This document shows positions 8,601 to 15,954 of a stretch of DNA of 64,000 nucleotides, one piece after another. The DNA is from Leifsonia sp. C5G2. GTDB taxonomy: Bacteria; Actinomycetota; Actinomycetes; Actinomycetales; Microbacteriaceae. Positions within the stretch are counted from its first letter, which is position 1, and every line of letters begins with the position of its first letter. Under the pieces are notes generated by a model that was not told the origin of the DNA, did no database searches, and was given only the letters and a program-made list of their open reading frames with translations. The translations under genes were made by a program, and so were the position numbers. The stretch covers positions 62,001-126,000 of the forward strand of contig NZ_JABFMV010000005.1 in NCBI RefSeq assembly GCF_013359685.1, read 5' to 3'.

Positions 8601-8655
8601 GATGTTTCCTCCATGACTGGGTGGTGGTCCGCGGCCCTTCCGTGGTCCGCATCAG
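8601..8655 (-). promoter_or_regulatory. Flagellin 5' leader with two ANGGA motifs (candidate CsrA sites)
   Basis: The predicted leader contains ACGGA (8643-8639) and ATGGA (8614-8610, inside the SD), plus two further GGA triplets. CsrA binds ANGGA motifs and in Gram-positives represses flagellin translation unless titrated by FliW. fliW is present at 12699-13082, but no csrA lies in the window. The regulatory role is inference. Confidence 0.4.
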
Positions 8656-8658
8656 CCT

Positions 8659-8685
8659 CTATCGGCTGGGGTTCCCGTCCCGTTA
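8659..8685 (-). promoter_or_regulatory. Sigma-28 (FliA-type) promoter of flagellin
   Basis: On the minus strand the sequence is TAAC (8685-8682), 15 bases, then GCCGATAG (8666-8659). It is identical in both boxes to the flgB promoter. It lies between the sigma factor gene's stop codon and the flagellin start, and transcription would begin near 8652. Confidence 0.87.
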
Positions 8686-8695
8686 GGGACGAGGT

Positions 8696-9529
8696 TCAGG
8701 ACGCCCGCGCTGAGCTGGGCGAGGTGGGGGAGAGGAGCGAGACGCCCGCGACGGCGTGCTGCGCCAGGCGTGCCAGGTAGGCGCTGCGGCGGGCCTGCGA
8801 GGTCTTCGCCTCGATGACCACCGGGTCTCCTTCGTCGGCGTAGTGCGTGGCCATGCCTTCGCGCATGAGGCGGATCGCCTCCGACCGCTGCTGCGAGACC
8901 GCCGAGTGCGTGATCCCGAGCTCCTCCGCGATCTCGGTGACCGTGCGGTCGTCGAAGTAGATCGCCTCGACGATGGAGCGCATCCGGTCGGGCAGCGCGG
9001 CGACGGCGGCGCGGACGTAGGCCGTCTGCTCGCTCGCCAGCAGGGAGTCCTCCGGACCGACCGTCTCGGAGACCAGCAGCGGCTCGATGGTCTCGTCGAG
9101 CGCCGTCACGGTGCGGGAGGCGTCGGCGAGGCCGGCCTCGGCCGTCGCGCGGTCGACGCCGAGCGCGTTGGCGATCTCGTCGACGCTCGGGCCGCGCCCC
9201 AGGGCGGCGGTCAGGCTCTCCTGAACCGCCAGCGTCTCCTTGATGCGCTTGCGGGCGGACCGCGTCGCCCAGTCCGAGGCACGCAGCTCGTCGGCGAGCG
9301 CGCCGACGATGCGGGTGCGGGCGTAGGCGCCGAACGGGACGCCGAGAGTCGGGTCGAAGGCATCGGCCGCCGTCACCAGCGCGACGGCGCCGGCCGAGGC
9401 GAGGTCGTCGCGCGACAGGTGGGTGGCGCGGGAGCAGAGGTCGGACACCAGGTAGCCGACCAGCGGCAGGTTCTCGACGACAAGCGCGTTGCGTTCTGTG
9501 CGGTTCACGCTGGGCGACCCCTCATTCAT
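8696..9529 (-). CDS. fliA: Flagellar/WhiG-type RNA polymerase sigma factor (sigma-28)
   Basis: This group 3 sigma factor directs RNA polymerase to late flagellar promoters. Region 2 is seen in LVEN-like LVVENLPLVGYLVSDL and GVPFGAYARTRIVGALADELRASDW. Region 3 is at about residues 120-180, and region 4 is LPDRMRSIVEAIYFDDRTVTEIAEELGITHSAVSQQRSEAIRLMR. The last is the -35-binding helix-turn-helix. The ATG at 9529 is chosen as the homology-supported start (277 residues). An in-frame start at 9694 would add 55 residues of no recognisable domain. Neither start has a strong SD. Its target boxes (TAAC-N15-GCCGATRG) occur three times around it. Confidence 0.92.
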   Translation of the reverse strand: MNEGSPSVNRTERNALVVENLPLVGYLVSDLCSRATHLSRDDLASAGAVALVTAADAFDPTLGVPFGAYARTRIVGALADELRASDWATRSARKRIKETLAVQESLTAALGRGPSVDEIANALGVDRATAEAGLADASRTVTALDETIEPLLVSETVGPEDSLLASEQTAYVRAAVAALPDRMRSIVEAIYFDDRTVTEIAEELGITHSAVSQQRSEAIRLMREGMATHYADEGDPVVIEAKTSQARRSAYLARLAQHAVAGVSLLSPTSPSSARAS

Positions 9530-9687
9530 CGGACGGATACGTCGCGATGTCTCGATCGGGCGAGCCATCGCTGGTACTCGGGCGGTGCGGTTCGCGACCG
9601 GGCTTACTTCGGGTGCCGATCGCGGTGCTAGGGGCCTTACGTTGTTCACGGTAACAATGCGAATCCACTCAGGTTGCCCTCCCGATG

Positions 9688-9732
9688 CCCCCATTACGGG
9701 TCAACCCGTACCCCCAGTACGGGGAATACTGG
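9688..9732. promoter_or_regulatory. Paired 13-bp direct repeats between fliA and flgN
   Basis: CCCCCATTACGGG (9688-9700) and CCCCCAGTACGGG (9711-9723) are direct repeats with one mismatch and a 23-base period. The second also forms part of the inverted repeats CCCGTAC-N5-GTACGGG (9705-9723) and CCAGTA-N7-TACTGG (9714-9732). They sit in the divergent promoter region of the sigma factor gene and flgN, so they are a good candidate operator for an unknown flagellar regulator. Confidence 0.45.
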
Positions 9733-9784
9733 CATGCCGCCGAGAAGAGGTACGTCGCGCCTCGCTCGGACGCGCACCCGCGCC

Positions 9785-9811
9785 TAACATCGGGCGAAAG
9801 CGTGCCGATGG
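9785..9811 (+). promoter_or_regulatory. Sigma-28 (FliA-type) promoter of flgN-flgK-flgL-fliW
   Basis: TAAC (9785-9788), 15 bases, then GCCGATGG (9804-9811). The -35 element and spacing equal those of the flgB and flagellin promoters, and the -10 differs by one base. The predicted transcript would start near 9818 and lead into flgN. Confidence 0.82.
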
Positions 9812-9894
9812 TCTGGTACGCCGGCACAGGATCCCGGCATCAGACCCGAGGAGACCAGGTGCGCACATCGACTCACGAGGAAGTTGGTAGCGAC

Positions 9895-10386
9895 ATGGCC
9901 GCGAGCGAGCTCTCCGCGCAGTTGTGGAAGGAGCGCGAGCTCCTGGAACTCCTGCTGTTCAAGCTCGAGGAGGAGCAGCTGCTCCTCATCGCCGGCAAGT
10001 CGCGGTGGATCTCCCACGCCACCCGTGAGGTCGAGCAGGTCGTCGAGCGGATGCGCGCCGTGGGCCTCGCCCGCACCGTCGAGGTCTCCGCCGTGGCCGA
10101 GGAGTGGGGGCTCGGTCAGGACGCGACCCTGCGCGAGCTCGCGACGGCCGCGCCCGACGGCATCTGGTCCGACATCTTCGGTTCGCACCTCGCCGCCATG
10201 ACCGAGCTGACCGCGCAGATCGCCGAGGTGCGCGACACCAACGAGCGGCTGCTCCGCGAGGCGGCGCGCTCCACGCAGGAGACGCTGAGCTCGCTCTCCG
10301 GCGCGGGCGAGGACCCCGGCGTGTACGGAGCGGGCGGAGCGGGGAGCACCGGCGACACGGCCCGCTTCTTCGACACGGAGGCCTGA
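9895..10386 (+). CDS. flgN: FlgN-type flagellar chaperone
   Basis: FlgN chaperones the hook-filament junction proteins FlgK and FlgL, which are encoded directly downstream. The 163-residue helical protein contains LSAQLWKERELLELLLFKLEEEQLLL, the characteristic N-terminal helix of the family, and a second helical segment LTAQIAEVRDTNERLLREAA. I take ATG 9895 from homology, but GTG 9859 has a better-placed SD (GAGGAG, 5 bases) and would add 12 residues. The start is therefore open. It is transcribed from the sigma-28 promoter at 9785-9811. Confidence 0.88.
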   Translation: MAASELSAQLWKERELLELLLFKLEEEQLLLIAGKSRWISHATREVEQVVERMRAVGLARTVEVSAVAEEWGLGQDATLRELATAAPDGIWSDIFGSHLAAMTELTAQIAEVRDTNERLLREAARSTQETLSSLSGAGEDPGVYGAGGAGSTGDTARFFDTEA

Positions 10387-10390
10387 CCGG

Positions 10391-11815
10391 ATGAGCACCT
10401 TCAGCGGCCTGAACACCGCGTACACCGGGCTCGTCGCCGCCAAGGCGGGGCTCGATGTCGTCGGCCAGAACCTCGTCAACGCGAACACGCCGGGCTACAC
10501 GCGGCAGCGCGTCAGCACCTCCGGAGTGCCGGCCCTCAACTCGGCCGGCCTGTTCTCCGGCGGCGTCCGCCCGGGTCAGGGCGTCAGCGTGGACGGCATC
10601 CAGCGGCTCGACGACGCAGCGATCGACGCCCGGGTCCGGAGCACCACGGCGCTCTCCGGGTACACCAACACCCGTGCCGACGCGCTCTCCACGCTGGAGG
10701 CGTCGCTGAACGAACCGGGGACCAACGGCCTGTCCACGCAGCTGCAGAAGTTCTGGTCCGCCTGGGGCGATGTCGCCAACCAGGCGGGGGAGCAGGCGCC
10801 GGTCGGCGTGCTGCTCGGCCAGGCGGGCAGCCTGGTGACGCAACTGCAGACCGGGTACCGCGCCGTCGACGACCAGTGGAGCTCGGTGCGGACGTCGATG
10901 GACGGCATGGCCGCCGACCTCAATTCGGCCGCGACCGAGGTGGCCGACCTGAACGGGCGCATCCGCTCGGCTCTCATGTCGGGCCAATCGCCCAACGAAC
11001 TGATGGACCGCCGCGACCTGCTCACCACCTCCATCGCCAAGCTGGCCGGGGGAGTGGTGCGGCCGAACGACGACGGCACGGTGGATGTGCTGGTCGGCGG
11101 CAATGCGCTCGTCGCGGGCACCACCGCCAATGCGGTCAAGGCCGCCGGCGCGACCCGCATGGCCGATGCCGGCGCCGACCCGGCGCGGCTGGAGTGGGCC
11201 TACCGTCCCGGCGCCGCGATCGCGCTCGAGGGCGGCTCCATCGCGGGCGCGGTCTCCACCCTCGCACCCGCCGACGCCTCGGGGACCGGCGGCGTGCTCG
11301 CCGAGGCCGCCGCGAGCTACAACGCGTTCGCCGTCACGCTCGCGCAGCGGGTCAACGCCGTGCACCAGACCGGCGTGACGCCCACCGGCACGACCGGGCT
11401 CGATTTCTTCGCCATCGACGCGAGCAAGCCCGCGGCTCTCGGACTCTCCGTCGTGCCGACCGGAGTCTCCCAGGTCGCCACCGGGGCTCCGGGGGCCGGC
11501 GGCTCCGACGGCAGCATCGCCGACGCGATCGGCCAGCTCGGCACCGGAGCGAACGCAGTGGACAAGCAGTGGTCGGCCTTCGTGGTCCGCGTCGGCGTCG
11601 CCAGCAAGACCGAGAAGCAGCAGTCCGACCTCGCGGACCTCGCCACCGGCGCCGCCACGAACGCCCAGCTGTCCGGCGCATCCGTCGACCTCGACGAGGA
11701 GAACATGAACATGCTCTCGTTCCAGCATGCCTACCAGGGAGCCGCGCGCGTGATGACCGCCGTGGACGAGGCCCTCGACGTGCTCATCAACCACACCGGA
11801 CTCGTCGGGAGATGA
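10391..11815 (+). CDS. flgK: Flagellar hook-associated protein FlgK (HAP1)
   Basis: FlgK is the first hook-filament junction protein. The 474-residue protein opens with the conserved FSGLNTAYTGLVAAKAGLDVVGQNLVNANTPGYTRQRV rod/hook motif. It has a variable centre and ends with the family C-terminus VDLDEENMNMLSFQHAYQGAARVMTAVDEALDVLI, which forms the inner D0 coiled coil. It lies four bases after flgN and overlaps flgL by ATGA. Confidence 0.96.
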   Translation: MSTFSGLNTAYTGLVAAKAGLDVVGQNLVNANTPGYTRQRVSTSGVPALNSAGLFSGGVRPGQGVSVDGIQRLDDAAIDARVRSTTALSGYTNTRADALSTLEASLNEPGTNGLSTQLQKFWSAWGDVANQAGEQAPVGVLLGQAGSLVTQLQTGYRAVDDQWSSVRTSMDGMAADLNSAATEVADLNGRIRSALMSGQSPNELMDRRDLLTTSIAKLAGGVVRPNDDGTVDVLVGGNALVAGTTANAVKAAGATRMADAGADPARLEWAYRPGAAIALEGGSIAGAVSTLAPADASGTGGVLAEAAASYNAFAVTLAQRVNAVHQTGVTPTGTTGLDFFAIDASKPAALGLSVVPTGVSQVATGAPGAGGSDGSIADAIGQLGTGANAVDKQWSAFVVRVGVASKTEKQQSDLADLATGAATNAQLSGASVDLDEENMNMLSFQHAYQGAARVMTAVDEALDVLINHTGLVGR

Positions 11816-12702
11816 CCGTGATCAGCCGAGTGACCAACGCCACCCAGACCCTCAACGCCCAGCGCAACCTGCAGCTGAGCCTCCAGCGCCAGGCGGCGCT
11901 GTACGACCAGGCGACCAGCCGGCGCCTGCTCAACAAGCCGTCGGACGACCCCACCGCCACCGCCAGCGCCCTCGGCGTGCGCTCCGACCAGGCCGCGACG
12001 GCGCAGTACCAGCGCAACGTGGACAACGGGGACGCCTGGCTGAACACGGCGGACTCCGCACTGTCCTCCGTCGAGTCGCTCATGCACCGCGCCCGGGACC
12101 TCACCGTCCAGGGCGCGAACGACGGCGCCATGTCGCCCGAGGCGAAGGAGTCGATCGCGACGGAGCTCGACGGCATCAAGAAGAGCCTGCTGGCACTCGC
12201 CAACACCACGTACCTCGGACGCACGGTCTTCGCCGGCAACTCGGACGCGGGCGTCGCGTTCCAGCCCGACTACTCCTTCACGGGAGTGGCGGGAAGTACA
12301 GTGGAGCGCAGGATCGGCCCCGACACCACGGTGCGGGTGGATGCCGACGGCGCCGCGGTCTTCGGAACGGGCGCATCGTCGGTGTTCTCGCTGATCGACA
12401 ACACCGTGAACGACCTCCGGACCGGCGTGAACGTCCGTCCTCGCCTGGGGGAGATCGACGACAGGATGAAGGCCATCGTGGGAGAGCACGCGGAGATCGG
12501 CGGCCGCCAGACCCGCATCGACAAGGCGAAGGACGCGCTCGCCGTCGGCGCCAACGCCCTCGAGGGTCAGCGCTCCTCGCTGGAGGACGTCGACCTGAGC
12601 AAGGTGATCCTCGACCTCAAGACCCAGGACGTGAACTACCAGACCGCCATCGCGGTGACCGCCCGTGTGCTCCAGCCGACCCTGATGGACTTCCTCCGAT
12701 GA
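11812..12702 (+). CDS. flgL: Flagellar hook-associated protein FlgL (HAP3)
   Basis: FlgL is the second junction protein, between FlgK and the flagellin filament. The 296-residue frame shows flagellin-like ends: RVTNATQTLNAQRNLQLSL and RLLNKPSDDPTATASALGVR at the N-terminus, and SLEDVDLSKVILDLKTQDVNYQTAIAVTARVLQPTLMDFLR at the C-terminus. The ATG at 11812 overlaps the flgK stop (ATGA), which fixes the start. A longer upstream open frame is an antisense-free shadow of flgK. Confidence 0.95.
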   Translation: MTVISRVTNATQTLNAQRNLQLSLQRQAALYDQATSRRLLNKPSDDPTATASALGVRSDQAATAQYQRNVDNGDAWLNTADSALSSVESLMHRARDLTVQGANDGAMSPEAKESIATELDGIKKSLLALANTTYLGRTVFAGNSDAGVAFQPDYSFTGVAGSTVERRIGPDTTVRVDADGAAVFGTGASSVFSLIDNTVNDLRTGVNVRPRLGEIDDRMKAIVGEHAEIGGRQTRIDKAKDALAVGANALEGQRSSLEDVDLSKVILDLKTQDVNYQTAIAVTARVLQPTLMDFLR

Positions 12703-13082
12703 CCGCGATCTCCTTTCTCGCACCGCCTCCCGGGCTCGAGCCCCTCGACGCCTTCGAGCTGGAGCCTGTGTCCGGCGCGGACGGGCTCTACACGCTCGCC
12801 TCGACCGAGCGTCCCGAGATCCGCCTGTTCACGATCGACGCGGAGCGCCACCTGCCCGGCTACTCGCCCGAACTGCCCGACGAGCGCGCGGCCGAGCTCG
12901 GCATCCACGAGGCCTCGGAGGCCCTCCTGCTGGTCGTCGTCACTCCGTCGCAGGGCGGGAGCACGGTCAACCTGCTCGCGCCGGTGATCGTCAATCGTGC
13001 GACCGGTGCGGCACTGCAGCTGGTGCTCGACGACGACGCGTTCCCCGTGCGGGCCGAGCTCGCCGCTCTCGCCGGCGCCTAG
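12699..13082 (+). CDS. fliW: Flagellar assembly factor FliW
   Basis: In Bacillus FliW binds flagellin and antagonises CsrA, coupling flagellin translation to export. The 127-residue protein has the family core: G...F.L.. followed by F.TIDAE...PGYSPELPD, LLLVVVTPSQGGSTVNLLAPVIVN. The motif NLLAPVIVN is diagnostic. It is coupled to flgL through ATGA. No csrA gene is visible in this window, so the partner must be elsewhere if the circuit operates here. Confidence 0.92.
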   Translation: MTAISFLAPPPGLEPLDAFELEPVSGADGLYTLASTERPEIRLFTIDAERHLPGYSPELPDERAAELGIHEASEALLLVVVTPSQGGSTVNLLAPVIVNRATGAALQLVLDDDAFPVRAELAALAGA

Positions 13083-13100
13083 GGTCCAGCCGGTCTCCGC

Positions 13101-14375
13101 TCAGCCGGCGGCCTTCTTGGCGGGGCACGGCGCCGCCTTGGTCATCGCCTCGACGGTCTGCTGCTCCGACCACGGAAGCGCGGCGACCACCTTCGCGCCC
13201 TTCTGATCCGCGGGCAGTTTGGACGCGATGGAGGCCAGACGCTGCGCCAGCGCCTGAGCGAACCCCGCGCCCGGCGTGGAGTTGTTGAGCGCCACGACGA
13301 CGGTCAGACCGGACGAGGGATCCGAGAACACGGCGGACAGGTAGCCCGGGACGGCCCCACTGCTCCCGCGCAGCGGACCGAGCAGCTGCACGCCGAGCCC
13401 GTAGCGCTGCCACGACTGACCGTTGACCACCCCATCCACCTGGGCCTTCTCGCTCTTGTCGCTCAGGAGGCTGCCCGCGGCGAGCGCCTGCCCGAAGGTC
13501 TTCAGGTCGGCCAGGTCGGAGACGACCCCGCCCGAGGTCCACCCTTGCGACGGGGAGAGGCGGCTCACGTCCCGTATCGGCTCGCACTCGACGGCGCCCG
13601 CGCCGTCGACCCCGGCCGCGTATCCCGCCGGATGCTTCCCCGGGACGGTGAACTGCGAGCTCTCCGGCAGCGTCGTCGCCTTCATCCCCAGCTCGTCGAA
13701 GAGGTACTGCTTGTACAGCTCGGGCCAGCTGCGGTTGGTGGCGTTCTGCAGCGCCATCCCGACGAGCACGGCGTTCGTGGCCGAGCGGCCGTACTTCTCG
13801 CCCGGCTTCCCGTAGCTCTGCATGGCGATGCCGTCGCTCGCCAGCTCCAGGGGCGGCCACTGCCGGGTCGGATTCATCAGGAACTTGCCCGACAGCGCTG
13901 CGGAGTAGTCGGCGATGCCGGAGGTGTCCTGGCACAGCTCGCGCAGGGTGACGCCCTCGACGCCGACGAGCCCGGGCACCCATTTGGTGAGCGGGTCGTC
14001 CAGGCCGACCCGCCCCTCGTCGACCAGGCGGAGGAGGACCGTGCACGTCATCGGGGTGGTGTTCTGGCCGATCCGGAAGGTCATGTCCTCGGTCACCGGG
14101 GTCGAGCCGCCGCGCGTGGTGGTGCCGACGGCCGTCGTCCAGCTGCCCGTCCATGGCGCCCACACCCCCGCCACGCCGGCGGAGGCGTCGGCCAAGGTCA
14201 TCGCGTCCGTCACTGCGGCGGTCAGGCGCTTCTCGACGTCGGATCCCAGGCCGCCCGGCTGCTGCGACGGCAGGTCGGTGCTGCCCGCCGCGGCCGTGCA
14301 CCCGGCGAGGGCGAGCAACGCCAGCCCGGCGGTCGCGGCGAGCGCGAACCGCCCGAACCTGCTCTGACGTCGCAT
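13101..14375 (-). CDS. Beta-lactamase-fold lipoprotein with degenerate catalytic motifs
   Basis: This 424-residue predicted lipoprotein has a signal peptide ending LALLALAGC. Its serine beta-lactamase/D-Ala-D-Ala carboxypeptidase-like domain is recognisable from ...FRIGQNTTPMTCTVLLRLVDEGRVGLDDPL and LCQDTSGIADY. In active members the first motif reads SxxK (as in FRIGSNTK), the second YxN, and the third HxG or KTG. Here the corresponding residues appear to be QNTT, RSA and GSSG, so all three are changed. It probably binds a peptidoglycan-like ligand or has lost activity. It is transcribed convergently to fliW and is not obviously flagellar. Confidence 0.82.
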   Translation of the reverse strand: MRRQSRFGRFALAATAGLALLALAGCTAAAGSTDLPSQQPGGLGSDVEKRLTAAVTDAMTLADASAGVAGVWAPWTGSWTTAVGTTTRGGSTPVTEDMTFRIGQNTTPMTCTVLLRLVDEGRVGLDDPLTKWVPGLVGVEGVTLRELCQDTSGIADYSAALSGKFLMNPTRQWPPLELASDGIAMQSYGKPGEKYGRSATNAVLVGMALQNATNRSWPELYKQYLFDELGMKATTLPESSQFTVPGKHPAGYAAGVDGAGAVECEPIRDVSRLSPSQGWTSGGVVSDLADLKTFGQALAAGSLLSDKSEKAQVDGVVNGQSWQRYGLGVQLLGPLRGSSGAVPGYLSAVFSDPSSGLTVVVALNNSTPGAGFAQALAQRLASIASKLPADQKGAKVVAALPWSEQQTVEAMTKAAPCPAKKAAG

Positions 14376-14537
14376 CGTTGAATCCCCCGGGGGTCGGCCC
14401 TGCGTGTCCAGCGATTATACGTGGGGCAGAATCCGGGCTCCGGCGCAAGGGGCTGTGTCCGCAATCCGATTCGGGCGATGCTGCGAATGGAATGTGAGGC
14501 GCGCATCCGTGCGCCGTCCCTACGGAAGGAACGTGTC

Positions 14538-14957
14538 ATGCGCAACTCACCGAATCGTCTGCTGGCCACCATCTTCGGTGCGGTCTACCTCCTGGTCGGC
14601 CTCCTCGGCTTCGCCGTCACCGGTGGTGTCGGCTTCGTCGCCACCAAGGGCGGACTGCTGCTCGGCATCTTCGAGGTGAACCCGCTGCACAACATCGCCC
14701 ACCTCCTCATCGGCGCCGCCCTGCTGATCGCCGGTCTGACCCGGGTCGCCGCGGCGAAGGCCGTCAACACCACGATCGGCGCGGTCTACCTGCTGCTGGG
14801 TATCGTCGGCTTCTTCCTGGTCGGCACGGGTGCGAACATCCTCGCGCTGAACACGCCCGACCACTTCCTGCACCTGGTGAGCGCCATCGTCCTGCTGGGC
14901 ACGGGACTCGGCGCTGACCGCGGCACGCGCGCCACCACGGCCGCGACCGCCCGCTAG
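14538..14957 (+). CDS. DUF4383 family membrane protein
   Basis: This 139-residue integral membrane protein has four predicted segments: ATIFGAVYLLVGLLGFAVTG, NIAHLLIGAALLIAGL, TTIGAVYLLLGIVGFFLVG and FLHLVSAIVLLGTGLGA. The motif HNIAHLLIG and the internal repeat of A.YLL.G..GF are characteristic of the actinobacterial DUF4383 family, whose function is unknown. The start is set at ATG 14538, behind the SD GGAAGGA. A longer upstream frame lacks an SD. Confidence 0.88.
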   Translation: MRNSPNRLLATIFGAVYLLVGLLGFAVTGGVGFVATKGGLLLGIFEVNPLHNIAHLLIGAALLIAGLTRVAAAKAVNTTIGAVYLLLGIVGFFLVGTGANILALNTPDHFLHLVSAIVLLGTGLGADRGTRATTAATAR

Positions 14958-14973
14958 GCAGGCCACGGCTCCC

Positions 14974-15525
14974 ATGAGCAGGATGACGGGAACACTGCGG
15001 GCCGCCCCCGCCGCCTCGGTCGCCACGGCCGTCGCGGTGGGCCCGGCGGCGCGCGCGTTCCTCGCCGTGGCCGCGCTGGGGGCGGGGCTGCTGCATGCGG
15101 CCCTCGCCCCCAGCGCACCCCCCGCGCTGCTCGCCGCGTTCCTCACGATCGCGGTCGCCGAACTCGGCTGGGCGGCGGCGACGCTCGCCCGTGACCGGCC
15201 CTTCGTGTTCCGGGCCGTGCCGGCGCTCGCGCTCCTCCCGGTCGGGCTGTGGGCTGCGCTCGCGGTCGCCGGGGCGACGGCGTCGGGCGGCACGGCGATC
15301 GCCCTTCCCCTCGTGCCGATGGGCGTCGCCTCGCTGCTGGATGTCGCCGTCGCGGCCACCTCCGCCGTCCTGCTCCGCCGCGGGCGCGCGGCGCGCGACC
15401 AGAGCGGCCTCCGCTTCTTCCTCTCCCTGGCGATCAGCGCCTGCGCGGTGTGCGCCGTCACCATCCCGGCGCTCGGGCTCACCGACGCCGGCATCGCCGC
15501 CGTGACAGTGCAGCACCACCACTGA
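14974..15525 (+). CDS. Hypothetical membrane protein
   Basis: This 183-residue protein has four to five hydrophobic segments (AFLAVAALGAGLLHAALA, LLAAFLTIAVAELGWAA, VPALALLPVGLWAALAVAGA, MGVASLLDVAVAATSAVLL, FFLSLAISACAVCAVTIPALGL). It ends in three histidines. The early GLLHAALAP and the C-terminal His cluster could hold a metal, but that is inference. It follows the DUF4383 gene by 16 bases and is probably co-transcribed. I do not recognise a named family. Confidence 0.75.
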   Translation: MSRMTGTLRAAPAASVATAVAVGPAARAFLAVAALGAGLLHAALAPSAPPALLAAFLTIAVAELGWAAATLARDRPFVFRAVPALALLPVGLWAALAVAGATASGGTAIALPLVPMGVASLLDVAVAATSAVLLRRGRAARDQSGLRFFLSLAISACAVCAVTIPALGLTDAGIAAVTVQHHH

Positions 15526-15564
15526 GGCCGGCTCGCGCGGAGCGGGCCGAGCGCGCCCAGCGAC

Positions 15565-15918
15565 TCAGCGCCGGGTGAGCGCGAACGAGACGTTGCCGAA
15601 GCGCACCACCGAGCCGGGGTCCACCTCGTGCCGCGTGTTGGGATCGCACGCGAACGTTCCGTCGCCCGGATAGGTGATCGTCGTGCCGTTCGCCGAGCCC
15701 AGGTCCATCACCCAGAAGATGCCGTCGTACTGCCCGAAGGCCAGGTGCGCCCGGGAGACCGACTTCGCGTCGTCCTCCACGGTGACGAGCTCCACGTGCG
15801 CCGGGTCCTCCATCTCCGTGCCCGGCGTGTGCACGCCGGGACTGCGGCCGATGACGCCGTTCCCGCTCGTCTCGACCCGCTGCCCGTCGCTGAAGTCCAG
15901 CACGAAGGTCACCGCCAC
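15565..15918 (-). CDS. FHA domain protein
   Basis: This is a small (117-residue) forkhead-associated domain, a phosphothreonine-binding fold. The canonical loop motifs are visible: IGRSP, then DDAKSVSRAHLAF, then MDLGSANGTTI, with Ser/Arg/His and Asn in the phosphopeptide-binding positions. It lacks any other domain. The GTG at 15918, preceded by GGAGAGGGG, is preferred. A GTG at 15954 would touch the helicase stop and add 12 residues. It is the downstream partner of the helicase gene, and the partner kinase is not in the window. Confidence 0.85.
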   Translation of the reverse strand: MAVTFVLDFSDGQRVETSGNGVIGRSPGVHTPGTEMEDPAHVELVTVEDDAKSVSRAHLAFGQYDGIFWVMDLGSANGTTITYPGDGTFACDPNTRHEVDPGSVVRFGNVSFALTRR

Positions 15919-15954
15919 GTCCGTCCCCTCTCCCGTTCCGGTCTCACCGCGCAC

